Shown here in pieces: positions 20,927 to 30,424 of a stretch of DNA of 64,000 bases; position 1 is the stretch's first letter; every line of letters begins with the position of its first letter. A program made the translations under genes and the position numbers. Source of the DNA: Pedobacter terrae (GTDB lineage Bacteria; Bacteroidota; Bacteroidia; Sphingobacteriales; Sphingobacteriaceae); the NCBI RefSeq assembly GCF_900100705.1, contig NZ_FNCH01000008.1, forward strand, positions 62,001-126,000, in the 5' to 3' direction. The notes under the pieces are model-generated. The model did not search any database, had not been told where the DNA came from, and saw only the letters and a program-made list of their open reading frames with translations.

Positions 20927-21186
20927 TGCGTTTGGTCATGTCTTTTTATTATCGACGGGCAAAGATGTATACACCAGATTACATCAGAAAATGTTGAGGG
21001 TTACATAAAGGCAACAGCGTTACAACAGGCATATACCAAAAGGCAACACACAAACACAACTAATTGATCAACAAATAATTAAGGATAAATAAAAACGCCG
21101 TTATGCTTTTATTACCGTTACATTAACAAATTGTTAAGCACTAGAAAGTGTAGAAAATGAACAAAATAAAAAAGCTGATGTAACGA

Positions 21187-22791
21187 TTATAATGTCTGGA
21201 TAAATGCTGATAAATTATCGCCCTGAGCCAGGTTTAGTTTTTTTCTCAACCTATATCTCGATACTCTTAAGCTATCTGTTGATATACCGAGCAAGGTGGC
21301 GATATCGGCTGAATCAAGATTCATTTTCAACAGTGCAATTAAGCGCATATCTGCTGAAGTAAGCTCATGGCTGTATTTTTTAAGGTTTTCGAGAAATTGA
21401 TGGTGCACCTGTTCGAAAGCCAGCGTAAATTCCTTCCAGTTACGTTCGTGATTAAAGCTCTGGTTAATCTCAGTGAGGATCTGGTTCATTTGCTTTTTCT
21501 GATCGCGCTTGTCCTCCTTCACCATCGCTTGTAGTGTACTTCTCAAATTTTCTAAAAACTGATTATGCTTGATCAGATTTAAAGTATGAGTAGATAACTC
21601 CCTGCTTTTAACCTCCAGCAATTGTTTCAGATTTTGTTCTTCGAGCTGAAGATTTTTGAGTTCGAGGCTCGTCATATCGTGTTCTATGGCCTGCTGCTTT
21701 GCCAGCATCTGTTGATCTTTTAACTTCAGACGTTGTCTGCTGAACATAACAAAACCCAAAACAACCAATAATATCAATACAATGGAAGAAGAGAAAGCAA
21801 TAATCCGGTTTATCTTCCTGTCATTTTTCAGTTTAATAATTTCATCCGATTTTTTATTGATATCATAAAGCACCTGCAGAAATGCAGCCTGCCTTGCACC
21901 ATCTACCGAATACAGATCAATGGTATATTTATAGCCGAGTTTTCCATAGTGGTAGGCGCTGTCCATATTATTTAATAGCTCATAGGCCTTACCCAAGTCT
22001 CTGCAGCAAGAACTTAACTGATAAACATTACCCATCTTTTCGGCAAGTTTTAGTGCCGTTTGGGTTTGCACAATACTTTCCTTGTACCGACCGGTTTTAC
22101 GCAAAATATCGCCTAAATTGTTAATGACTTCAATACTTCCCAGTTTATTATGATCTTTTTGATATAGATCCAGTGACTGTTTAAAATGTACATAAGCAGA
22201 ATCGTAACGCTCCAGATCTTCATAAATACTGCCCAGGTTTTCGTGTATTTTGGCAGATTCACTTTTATTGTTAAGTTTTTCGTTTATTTTTAAAGCCAGT
22301 TTTTGATAGTAAAATGCACTATCGTAACGCTGCCTTTTTTCGTACAGCTGACCAATATTACCCAATACCGTTACCTGTCCGGTTAAATTATTCAATCTTT
22401 TATAAAGGCCAATGGCTTTACGATAGCTATGCATGGCCTTATCTTTCTGCTTCATATAATAATAAAGCACACCGGCATCATTAAGGTTAGCAGCCATGAG
22501 CAGCGGTTGATTGGTATTACCAAATATTTTATCGGCTTTTAAAAAGAACTCTAAAGACTGACTAAAATGACCTTGCGTATAACAGATTTTCCCCATCTGC
22601 TGCAAACATTTGCCTTCTAACAGTTCATTATTGTCATCAATAGCTTTAGCGTATATTTTTTTCAGTCGGGCCAGGGCAATAGTCGGATCTTTTTGATTCA
22701 ATACAATAATCGATTCAAATCTGTCTTCCCCTGCCTTTACGTTAGAGATGAAAAGAAGAATAAATACGAGTACGCTAATGGTTTTGGTCAT
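21187..22791 (-). CDS. TPR membrane protein with C-terminal LuxR-type HTH
   Basis: 534 residues: signal peptide (1-20), TPR repeats (about 40-300, e.g. AANLNDAGVLYYYMKQKDKA and ENLGSIYEDLERYDSAYVHF), one membrane span (about 330-350), a coiled coil (about 355-420) and a C-terminal helix-turn-helix (LIALLKMNLDSADIATLLGI, then DSLRVSRYRLRKKLNL). It has no kinase domain. This is a Bacteroidota one-component sensor layout that would link a periplasmic TPR sensor to a DNA-binding tail in the cytosol. It is transcribed in the same direction as, and 260 bp ahead of, the TonB receptor gene, so it probably controls the phytase module. Confidence 0.82.
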   Translation of the reverse strand: MTKTISVLVFILLFISNVKAGEDRFESIIVLNQKDPTIALARLKKIYAKAIDDNNELLEGKCLQQMGKICYTQGHFSQSLEFFLKADKIFGNTNQPLLMAANLNDAGVLYYYMKQKDKAMHSYRKAIGLYKRLNNLTGQVTVLGNIGQLYEKRQRYDSAFYYQKLALKINEKLNNKSESAKIHENLGSIYEDLERYDSAYVHFKQSLDLYQKDHNKLGSIEVINNLGDILRKTGRYKESIVQTQTALKLAEKMGNVYQLSSCCRDLGKAYELLNNMDSAYHYGKLGYKYTIDLYSVDGARQAAFLQVLYDINKKSDEIIKLKNDRKINRIIAFSSSIVLILLVVLGFVMFSRQRLKLKDQQMLAKQQAIEHDMTSLELKNLQLEEQNLKQLLEVKSRELSTHTLNLIKHNQFLENLRSTLQAMVKEDKRDQKKQMNQILTEINQSFNHERNWKEFTLAFEQVHHQFLENLKKYSHELTSADMRLIALLKMNLDSADIATLLGISTDSLRVSRYRLRKKLNLAQGDNLSAFIQTL

Positions 22792-22928
22792 GTTAAAAGC
22801 AATTATCAGGCAATGCAGAACAAAGAAAGAGTGCTCATGTTAACTGAAGGTTAAGCCGGATCATTAACTGATATAGTAAAATGTTATTTAAAGCCTTTTT
22901 TTGGGGTTATCCCGTATTAATTGCTTTC

Positions 22929-22955
22929 GTATCAGATGGAAACATCAGACACCAC
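22929..22955. repeat. R2 hairpin repeat, copy a
   Basis: GTATCAGATGGAAACATC followed by AGACACCAC; imperfect inverted repeat. A linked CCACGGAAACACGG unit follows at about 22980. Confidence 0.7.
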
Positions 22956-23144
22956 AGATCTTAAGTTGCATGTATTTTGCCACGGAAACACGGACTGACA
23001 CGGAAGATTTCACTATTTCCATAGCCGTGGTTCGTGTATGCACGAACCATTTCATTTTAACTACCGCCGTGGTCTGTGTCCCCGCAGACCGTGTAATTGA
23101 TCAGAATAAACGCAGGGATAGATAAAACGAAACCTTTGTTAACT

Positions 23145-23287
23145 AAACCCCTACCCGTTGCAGGCGGGCGATCGACAGCGTTATCGCGGTTTAATTGTTA
23201 TTTCATTTACCAACTAATCTACCGGGATTAAGCAAAGAGCAGGACTACCGTAACCGAGGCACCACTGGTATTGCTTTCCAAAAAAAA
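23145..23287 (+). repeat. R4 dispersed element, copy 1
   Basis: About 143 bp. Starts AAACCCCTACCCGTTGCAGG, then CGATCGACAGCGTTATC, and ends GCTTTCCAAAA. An inverted copy with the same order of blocks lies at 52441-52583. Confidence 0.75.
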
Positions 23288-23342
23288 TAGAATGATAAAG
23301 TTTGATATTCAACAACTAACTATATCAATACAACATTTTTTC

Positions 23343-23369
23343 GTGTCAGATGGTAACATCAGACACCAC
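23343..23369. repeat. R2 hairpin repeat, copy b
   Basis: GTGTCAGATGGTAACATC followed by AGACACCAC; the best inverted repeat of the family. Confidence 0.8.
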
Positions 23370-23385
23370 AAATAGACCCTGAAAT

Positions 23386-23418
23386 AAATCCGATAGCTAT
23401 CGGATCAGGTGACGACAC
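23386..23418. repeat. R3-type palindrome with ATCCGATAGCTATCGGAT core
   Basis: CCTGAAATAAATC on the left and GATCAGGTGACGAC on the right enclose an ATCCGATAGCTATCGGAT palindrome. A diverged sister lies at 57523-57562. Confidence 0.65.
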
Positions 23419-23552
23419 TGAATTGAAAATATTCATAGCCATGGTTCGTGTCTGCACGGAGCCATTTCATTTTAACTACCGCCGTAGTTCCATTTTTGTA
23501 TACTGATTATAAGTGTTTAAACATCAGTCTTACAACCAATTCTATTAAAACA

Positions 23553-23582
23553 TTTGATTTTAATTTATTAAATGTAACTTTG
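23553..23582 (+). promoter_or_regulatory. Bacteroidota-type promoter before His-rich gene
   Basis: TTTG at 23553-23556, 18 bp, TAACTTTG at 23575-23582. Transcription would start almost at the proposed TTG start codon (23588), suggesting a leaderless message. Confidence 0.6.
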
Positions 23583-23587
23583 TTGCA

Positions 23588-23947
23588 TTGAAGCATTCGA
23601 AGTATAAATATCGCCGCGAAATTTTTTCCCGCATATGGGCAGTATTGTTATTGGCGGTGTTGCTCAATGCGAACTTGATAGAAAGTCTGCACCACCACGC
23701 AGCGAAAGATGCATCACACCATACATCGCATTCAAAATACAATGCACAACTTATTTCGGCAAAGTTAACCTGTAAACTCTGCGAAGTGCTGAAACATCAT
23801 TCGCATTTCTTCTATCGCCCTGCACCGCCCGCATTTCTTTTACCCATAAATAAACCAGGTATTAAACCTTGTATTTACTTCATTAAACAACCTGTTGCTT
23901 ATATTTTATCTTATAGCAACAAAGGGCCGCCAAGTTTGATGGCCTAA
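23588..23947 (+). CDS. Small His/Cys-containing membrane-anchored protein, unknown function
   Basis: 119 residues from a TTG start; an in-frame stop at 23561 rules out a longer form and no ATG is available near the start. Residues 16-35 are hydrophobic (IWAVLLLAVLLNANLI), giving a signal peptide or anchor. Then comes a His-rich stretch (LHHHAAKDASHHTSH) and CKLC with further His (LKHHSH), which could hold metal ions. It sits about 95 bp ahead of an ABC ATPase gene and a siderophore-type receptor gene on the same strand. I do not recognise the family; a metal-related role is suggested by composition and neighbours only. Confidence 0.65.
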   Translation: MKHSKYKYRREIFSRIWAVLLLAVLLNANLIESLHHHAAKDASHHTSHSKYNAQLISAKLTCKLCEVLKHHSHFFYRPAPPAFLLPINKPGIKPCIYFIKQPVAYILSYSNKGPPSLMA

Positions 23948-24042
23948 TCTCAAAACCAGGTTTATTTTATCTTATTTTATCCGACAAATTATTTTGTTTA
24001 ATATGCAGCTGTTCCCGGCATGCACCTATATTATTATATTCT

Positions 24043-24738
24043 ATGCTTCAAGCTATTTCATTATCTAAAAATTACGGAGCTTACTGTGCTCTAAACCAAC
24101 TTAATTTGACCGTTAAAGCTGGCGAAGTATTTTGCCTTTTAGGTCAAAATGGTGCCGGAAAAACGACTACTATTAATTTATTTCTCGGTTTTATTGAACC
24201 AAGTGCGGGTCAAATTTTAATCGATGGGAAAGAACTGGATGCGCATGATCACGAACGCCGCAAACACCTGGCCTACATCCCTGAGGTAGTGATGCTTTAT
24301 GGCAACCTTTCGGCCATAGAAAACCTCGATTACTTTTCGAAACTGGCAGGTTTTAATTATGGCACTAAAAGTTTGACTGATTTTCTAACTCAATGCGGTT
24401 TACAAGAATCAGCTCATCATAAACATCTATCTGGCTTTAGTAAGGGGATGCGCCAAAAAGTAGGTATTGCGATTGCCCTGGCTAAAAATGCGAAAATCAT
24501 TTTAATGGATGAGCCCACCAGTGGTTTAGATCCAAAAGCAACAGCAGAGTTTACCCAATTGGTAAAACAATTGGCTGCCGAAGGTAAATCCATCTTAATG
24601 GCTACGCACGACATTTTTAACGCCGTAAATGTAGGCTCGCACATCGGCATTATGAAACAGGGCGAATTGATCCATACCCTTAAAGCAAGCGAGATTAGCG
24701 CAAACGACCTGCAGGAATTATACTTACAGACCATATAA
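24043..24738 (+). CDS. ABC transporter ATP-binding protein
   Basis: 231 residues, a single nucleotide-binding domain. Walker A is GQNGAGKTTT (about residue 35), the signature is LSGFSKGMRQKVGIA, Walker B is KIILMDEPTSGLDP and the switch His is in MATHDIF. The class matches ABC-2 type exporters (NosF/CcmA-like). It starts a four-gene run with a TonB receptor (13 bp later) and two DUF3526 permeases, which are the likely membrane partners. The cargo is unknown. Confidence 0.92.
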   Translation: MLQAISLSKNYGAYCALNQLNLTVKAGEVFCLLGQNGAGKTTTINLFLGFIEPSAGQILIDGKELDAHDHERRKHLAYIPEVVMLYGNLSAIENLDYFSKLAGFNYGTKSLTDFLTQCGLQESAHHKHLSGFSKGMRQKVGIAIALAKNAKIILMDEPTSGLDPKATAEFTQLVKQLAAEGKSILMATHDIFNAVNVGSHIGIMKQGELIHTLKASEISANDLQELYLQTI

Positions 24739-24751
24739 CCAAATCCATTTC

Positions 24752-27259
24752 ATGTACCCAAAATATAAGGCACTTTCTGGTGCCGCTACAATTTTTTTGC
24801 TCTTCTTGCTCAATCTTTTTAACATGCAGGCCATTGCGCAAATTAAGGTAAGCGGAAAGGTGATCAATGCCCAGGATCAAAGCATTTATAAAGCCACCAT
24901 TAAATTTAAAAATGGCAAAGATCAATTAAATACGATGAGCGATTCGTTAGGGAATTTTTCACTCATTTTGCCAAAAACGGCTAGTTATACTGCAACCGTT
25001 AGTGCCATCGGTTATAGCAGTTTTAGCCGCATATATCCTATAAATCAAACAGGCGATTTAAATCTTGATGCCATTGTATTGCAACCTTCGAATGAAGAAC
25101 TACAAACTGTTGAAGTTGTAGGCACCAATGGCAAGAAATATTATGGTAATTATTCTTTCTCGGCTACGAAAACGGCTACTTTGAACAAAGACATTCCACA
25201 GGCTATTTCTTCGGTTTCGAAAGAATTAATTGCCGATAGGCAGGCTGCTGTACTAGCTGACGCCATCAAAAACGTAACCAGTGTATCGCAAAGCAGTTAT
25301 TATAATCAATTCTCCATCAGGGGAATTAATCAGAACGAAGAAGGTGCTATTATTAATGGCATGCGTACCCATCAATATTATTTTAACCAGCCCTTAACCA
25401 ATAACCTCGAACGGATCGAAGTAATAAAAGGTCCGGCAAGTGCTACTTTTTCGAGTGTAGATCCGGGGGGAAGTATCAACCTGGTAACAAAAAAGCCGCT
25501 GACTGAAGACCGTAAGGAGATCAGCATCTCAGCCGGAAGTTTTGGTACAGTACGCGGCGCATTAGATTTTACAGGCCCCTTAAATGCGGACAAAACATTG
25601 CTTTACCGACTTAACCTTGGCTATGAAGACAGCAAAAGTTTTAGAGACCTGCAATTTAGAAAGGGTTATATCATTGCACCTTCCTTTTCGTACATCCCGA
25701 ATGATCGTACCAGTTTAAATGTAGAGGTTGTAATGAACAACAGCAATTCTAGATTAGACCGCGGACAAGCTATTTTTGGCGCCATCGCCGGGCAAACCGA
25801 TTTAAAAAGCACACCGATCAGTTTCAATATGGGTGCCAGCAACGACCGTTTTAACAGTCAGGATTTAATGTTAATGACCAATTTTTCTCATCGTTTTAAC
25901 CAGGATATTGTATTTAATGTGGCTTATATGAAGCAAAACTGGAATGAAGATCTATTGGAACATCGTACCACCAATGCTTTTGGCGTTGATGAAAACAATC
26001 AGCCAATCCCTACCCTTGCGGCTATGCGGGCAGTTCAACGTCAGCAAAAGTGGAGTACCGATAATTTAAGCACCTATTTCAGTATAAACGCCAACACTTT
26101 TCACTTAAACCATAAAATGGTAATCGGCTACGACCGGATCAATACGCAAAAACTGCGTGGTGGCGGCGAAAATGCGGCACAGGGTTACCGCTTAAAAGAT
26201 GGTACCATTGCCAGCAGATATGATCCAACAAAAAAGGACCTCTATTTATTTAAAACGGTAAATGGTATAAATGCGCCTGTGCCCAATGTAGAGCATTTTA
26301 ACCTTGCTAACCCAAGTTATACGATTAAAAATTTAAGCGATTATATTTTTACCAAAACTGAGATCCCGCCAGCCTACAATTTAGTTAATGCCGTTTATTT
26401 TCAGGATCAAATCCAATATGAGAAGCTTGCCTTAGTCCTGGGCCTGAGACAGGAATGGTACGAAGATTACAGCAATTACGAACTGGCGACCCAGAAGAAA
26501 ATTTATCAACATAAACTCTTGCCAAGAGTTGGGCTAACCTATGCTGTAACCACGAATATTAACCTTTATGGAACTTATTTACAAGGTTACCAACCGCAGG
26601 GCAATACTTCAACTCTGGTAATTGTTCCGCCGCCAGCAGGTTCAAATTTTAAACCCCTAACAAGTGATTTGAAGGAAATTGGTGCGAAATCTGAATGGCT
26701 GAATAAAAACCTGATGGTAAATGTTTCGGTTTTTGAAATTAATCAGAAAAACTTATTGATGAATGCAAACGATCCTTTAGATGTAAACCGTTTAATCGAA
26801 CGTGGCGCACAACACAGCCGTGGTTTCGAATTCGAAGCTTCAGGTTTCATCAGACAGAACTGGCAGTTTAATGCAGGTTATAGCTATGTAGATGCCATTA
26901 TTAAGGATGATTTTAACCTGGCTTTAATCGGTCAGCGGGTGCAGAACACCCCAAAACACAGTGCCAGTTTATGGATGCGTTATAACTTTGAAGCCCAAAA
27001 GCTTAGAGGACTTGGTTTTGGTACGGGTTTACAATATAGCGGCACTAAACTTCCGCTGTACATTAGAGATTTCACGCTTCCGGCCTATACCCTCGTAGAT
27101 GCAGCAGTTTATTATTCGCCGGCAGGCTCAAAGGTACAATTGGCCGTAAACATGAACAACATCTTAAACAAAACCTATTGGGTAGGTGCACAAAACTACC
27201 TGCGCCTTTTCCCTGGTACACCAAGAAATGTAATGTTTAACGTAACCTATAGAATATAA
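24752..27259 (+). CDS. TonB-dependent siderophore-type receptor
   Basis: 835 residues: signal peptide (about 1-29, ending AIAQ), carboxypeptidase-like domain (IKVSGKVINAQDQSIYKATI), plug (KDIPQAISSVSKELI, FSIRGINQNEEGAIINGMRT, LERIEVIKGPASATFSSVDP) and barrel ending RNVMFNVTYRI. The DIPQAISSVS and GPASATF wording is that of FhuA/FoxA-like siderophore receptors. Its TAA overlaps the next ATG (TAATG), so it is co-translated with the permease. It likely brings an iron or other metal chelate across the outer membrane. Confidence 0.93.
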   Translation: MYPKYKALSGAATIFLLFLLNLFNMQAIAQIKVSGKVINAQDQSIYKATIKFKNGKDQLNTMSDSLGNFSLILPKTASYTATVSAIGYSSFSRIYPINQTGDLNLDAIVLQPSNEELQTVEVVGTNGKKYYGNYSFSATKTATLNKDIPQAISSVSKELIADRQAAVLADAIKNVTSVSQSSYYNQFSIRGINQNEEGAIINGMRTHQYYFNQPLTNNLERIEVIKGPASATFSSVDPGGSINLVTKKPLTEDRKEISISAGSFGTVRGALDFTGPLNADKTLLYRLNLGYEDSKSFRDLQFRKGYIIAPSFSYIPNDRTSLNVEVVMNNSNSRLDRGQAIFGAIAGQTDLKSTPISFNMGASNDRFNSQDLMLMTNFSHRFNQDIVFNVAYMKQNWNEDLLEHRTTNAFGVDENNQPIPTLAAMRAVQRQQKWSTDNLSTYFSINANTFHLNHKMVIGYDRINTQKLRGGGENAAQGYRLKDGTIASRYDPTKKDLYLFKTVNGINAPVPNVEHFNLANPSYTIKNLSDYIFTKTEIPPAYNLVNAVYFQDQIQYEKLALVLGLRQEWYEDYSNYELATQKKIYQHKLLPRVGLTYAVTTNINLYGTYLQGYQPQGNTSTLVIVPPPAGSNFKPLTSDLKEIGAKSEWLNKNLMVNVSVFEINQKNLLMNANDPLDVNRLIERGAQHSRGFEFEASGFIRQNWQFNAGYSYVDAIIKDDFNLALIGQRVQNTPKHSASLWMRYNFEAQKLRGLGFGTGLQYSGTKLPLYIRDFTLPAYTLVDAAVYYSPAGSKVQLAVNMNNILNKTYWVGAQNYLRLFPGTPRNVMFNVTYRI

Positions 27260-28704
27260 TGTCTAATAGAATAAACACTATTGCAAAACAAACATTTAAA
27301 GCCGCCTTTAACAATAGTGCCACCTTGGCCCTAACCCTTTTACTCGGTTTATCGCTCTGTCTGGCTACTTATGTAGGCTGGCAAAATTTTAAAATGCAAA
27401 ATAATCAACGGCTCCATTATAAAGCACTGGTAAGGGCGCAATGGTTAGCCAAACCAGATAAACATCCTCACAGGATGGCGCACTATGGTTACCTCGCCTT
27501 TCGTGAAAAACACGAACTCAGTTTCTTCGATTTTGGCATAGAAAGTTTTGCGGGAGTCTCCATTTTTTTAGAGGCACATAAACAGAATACCGTTAATTTT
27601 AGTGAAGCCGGTTTTACAAACGGTATGTTAAGCTTTGGCGAAATTAGTGTAGCCATGGTATTACAACTGCTGGTACCTTTACTTATTTTCTTTTTGGGTT
27701 ATAACAGTATATCGGCCGAACGCGAATCGGGCACCTTAAAAATCCTGTTATGCCAGGATGTAAGCTGGAAACAACTCCTTTGGGGTAAAACAATAGGTAT
27801 TATCAGCGTTTGCCTTTCTATATTTATTCCGCTCATCCTGCTTACCATCTTGTTATGGGCATCGTTAAGTCATTGGCAAATCAGTATAGATTCGGCTTTA
27901 CGCCTGTTACTTCTGGTTTTAACTTATGCCATCTATTTTTTCGTTATATCGGCCATTACCGTTTTGGTTTCGGCATTTGCCCGCAGTTCTAAATCGGCTT
28001 TGATTACTTTATTGGCCTGCTGGATATTTTTCATGGTTATTATGCCACGCGTTACCCAGGCGGTTGGTGTAAAAATTCATCCTTCACCATCCAAAATAGA
28101 ATTTGCCGATGCCATTGCGGCAGACGTTCACCAGCAGGGCGATAGCCATGATCCTAACGACCCACATTATGCGGCCATTAAAGATTCGCTACTGAAGGCT
28201 TACGCTGTGGATGATGTTAAAAAGCTCCCTTTTAACTATGGTGGTTATATTATGGCCGAGGGCGAAAAGATTACCTCAAAAATTTACAGTAAACATCAAA
28301 ATGAACTGAACAAAATTTTCGAAAAACAGAACAGCTTGACTACAATTACGGGTTTCTTAAACCCTTATTTATCGCTGAAAAATATTTCGATGGCTTTAAC
28401 GGCATCTGATTTTAATACTTTCGTCGATTTTCAGCACCAGGCAGAAACTTACCGCTATCAACTCGCGCAAAAGATGAATAAACTCCAGATTGAGAAAATC
28501 AGCAACATTAAACCCGGAGATGAAGAAAAACCGTTAGCCATCAGTAAGGCCAACTGGGCAGAACAACCCGATTTTAACTACCATTTTAAAACATTAGATA
28601 CTGTTTTGTCGAATGAGCTATTAGCGCTAAGCGCTTTAACCTTCTGGTTATTGTTTACGGTGATTTTGCTCCAATATTCAACCAGATGGATTAAAACGAT
28701 ATAA
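27259..28704 (+). CDS. ABC-2 type permease, DUF3526 class (first)
   Basis: 481 residues with about six membrane spans: one near residues 18-38, a long extracytoplasmic loop, then a cluster (about 133-265) starting with ISVAMVLQLLVPLLIFFLGY, and one at the C-terminus. ISAERESGTLKILLCQDVSWKQLLWGK is the typical ABC-2 permease loop. A large soluble loop (about 270-445) is the DUF3526 region. The gene overlaps the receptor stop and precedes a homologous permease by 7 bp; the two probably form a heterodimer with the ATPase at 24.0 kb. Confidence 0.88.
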   Translation: MSNRINTIAKQTFKAAFNNSATLALTLLLGLSLCLATYVGWQNFKMQNNQRLHYKALVRAQWLAKPDKHPHRMAHYGYLAFREKHELSFFDFGIESFAGVSIFLEAHKQNTVNFSEAGFTNGMLSFGEISVAMVLQLLVPLLIFFLGYNSISAERESGTLKILLCQDVSWKQLLWGKTIGIISVCLSIFIPLILLTILLWASLSHWQISIDSALRLLLLVLTYAIYFFVISAITVLVSAFARSSKSALITLLACWIFFMVIMPRVTQAVGVKIHPSPSKIEFADAIAADVHQQGDSHDPNDPHYAAIKDSLLKAYAVDDVKKLPFNYGGYIMAEGEKITSKIYSKHQNELNKIFEKQNSLTTITGFLNPYLSLKNISMALTASDFNTFVDFQHQAETYRYQLAQKMNKLQIEKISNIKPGDEEKPLAISKANWAEQPDFNYHFKTLDTVLSNELLALSALTFWLLFTVILLQYSTRWIKTI

Positions 28705-28711
28705 AATACGC

Positions 28712-30073
28712 ATGAAAAAAAATAGATATCATCTCGAATTTAAATTGTTTTTTAGAAGCAGCTCTTCCTGGATTGGGATCTTTGTACTCCTGATAACAGG
28801 TTTTGCCGGCCTGTATTTTGGCAAAGCCTTCATCGCTAAGCAACAGGCTGTAATTGAAAAAGCAGCAACATTGCAAAAGAAAAATACCCTTAACAATATC
28901 GATCATTTTGGCGATGATATTGGCCTGGTATTTTTTCATAATAAGTTTACGCTGGCCAACGCTCCTGATCATTGGGCGGCTTTTGCCAACGGGCAGCGCG
29001 ATATCAATCCTTATTTAATTTCGGTAACCATGTTGGGCCTTGAAGGCCAGCTTTATGATACCGATATCAATAATCCGGTTAGCCTGCTTTTGGGCAATAT
29101 GGATCTTAGTTTCGTGTTTATATTTTTGTTCCCCCTGGTCATTATTGCCTTTACATACAATCTCCTTTCCGAACAAAAGGAAAGTGGCATTTGGTCACTT
29201 TTAAGGGCACAAACCAACCAATCTTTCCAGGTTATCTGGCAAAAATTTTTAGTTAGGGTGGTGGTAATTTTCAGTGTTGCACTATTGCTGTTATTTGTAG
29301 CGATGTTTTATTTAACACTACGGCCAGATTTAACTTTCCTTTCGGTTACTGTACTTATTTTACTTTATCTGACTTTTTGGTTTGCCCTTTCATTTTTCAT
29401 CGTTTCTCTAGCCAAATCGTCGAATTTTAATGCATCGGCGCTAATAGCTATATGGGTACTCCTTTGTATTGTAATTCCGGCTTCGTTTAATCTTTTTCTA
29501 ACGCGGAATTACCCGGTACCTGAGGCGTTGCAAAATGTAATTAACCAACGCGAAGGCTATCATGAAAAATGGGATATGGCCAAAGAAGTAACCATGAAAC
29601 CCTTTTTTAAACATTATCCGCAACTAAAGAAATATCCTTTTCCAGAGAAGAAAACATTTAGCTGGTATTGGTATTACGCTATGCAGCAAATGGGCGATGA
29701 CCAGGCCGGGGCAAGCAGGTTGGCTATCGAAAAGAAATTGGCCAGCAGGCAGTATTTTACGAATATTTTTGCCTTGTTCTTTCCCACCATACAAACGCAG
29801 CTCGGGGTCAATAAAATGGCGGGATCAGATCTCGATACACATCTTAGCTTTCAACAGGCGGTTAGAAGATACCATGAACAAATCCGCTTACATTTTTATC
29901 CGGCCATTTTTCTTAATCAATCCGTTAACGATACGGATATTAATGACTACAAACTACAGAAATATAACCGGCAAGAGGTTCCAACCATATGGATGAATAT
30001 ACTTTCGGTATCCTTGCTAACGACAGCTATTATTGGTGCCACAGCTTTCAATTTGAAAAGATTCAACAGCTAA
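28712..30073 (+). CDS. ABC-2 type permease, DUF3526 class (second)
   Basis: 453 residues, related in layout to the preceding permease: N-terminal span (about 18-35), a soluble part, then LSFVFIFLFPLVIIAFTYNL and the loop LLSEQKESGIWSLLRAQTNQ, a run of spans (to about 265), a second soluble part and a final span at the C-terminus. The pair suggests a heterodimeric exporter. It closes the operon; the downstream region is occupied by R1 repeats, with no clear terminator seen. Confidence 0.88.
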   Translation: MKKNRYHLEFKLFFRSSSSWIGIFVLLITGFAGLYFGKAFIAKQQAVIEKAATLQKKNTLNNIDHFGDDIGLVFFHNKFTLANAPDHWAAFANGQRDINPYLISVTMLGLEGQLYDTDINNPVSLLLGNMDLSFVFIFLFPLVIIAFTYNLLSEQKESGIWSLLRAQTNQSFQVIWQKFLVRVVVIFSVALLLLFVAMFYLTLRPDLTFLSVTVLILLYLTFWFALSFFIVSLAKSSNFNASALIAIWVLLCIVIPASFNLFLTRNYPVPEALQNVINQREGYHEKWDMAKEVTMKPFFKHYPQLKKYPFPEKKTFSWYWYYAMQQMGDDQAGASRLAIEKKLASRQYFTNIFALFFPTIQTQLGVNKMAGSDLDTHLSFQQAVRRYHEQIRLHFYPAIFLNQSVNDTDINDYKLQKYNRQEVPTIWMNILSVSLLTTAIIGATAFNLKRFNS

Positions 30074-30125
30074 CCCGCTAATAAAAATGTACTTGTAATT
30101 TCTTTGGATTATTCATAAATAAAAT

Positions 30126-30358
30126 CGTCCTTTCGACTGAAGCCTGCCGTTTTTACTCGGTGGCGAAATGCCCGCCTGTGCGGGCGGGGAGAAATCTATC
30201 TACAAAGATTTTCGGACTGCTTTGCACCCGATTATCATTGATACAATCCGAAAAAAGTGTTGTCATCCCAAAGACTAAAGCGCAGTATCTAATGTTCGGC
30301 AGAGAGATCTATCCTGATAGATTTCTCGACTGCGTTGCACTCCGCTCGAAATGACGAC
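30126..30358. repeat. R1 mosaic palindromic repeat, copy c (double)
   Basis: Two R1 units back to back. The first begins CGTCCTTTCGACTGAAGCC with a CCCGCCTGTGCGGGCGGGG hairpin module; the second ends CCGCTCGAAATGACGAC. It fills most of the gap between the permease and lrp-type genes. Confidence 0.85.
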
Positions 30359-30424
30359 AACTTTAAGGAAAAAAATGCCGGTAAACTATTGACCAATATA
30401 CCAATGGCTAATGAACCAATCCCC

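Larger units (their letters stand above)
22792..23587. other. Repeat-rich intergenic region
   Basis: About 800 bp without a gene. It holds two GTGTCAGATGG hairpins, a CCACGGAAACACGG unit, an R4 copy, an R3-like element and the promoter of the small His-rich gene. Confidence 0.7.
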
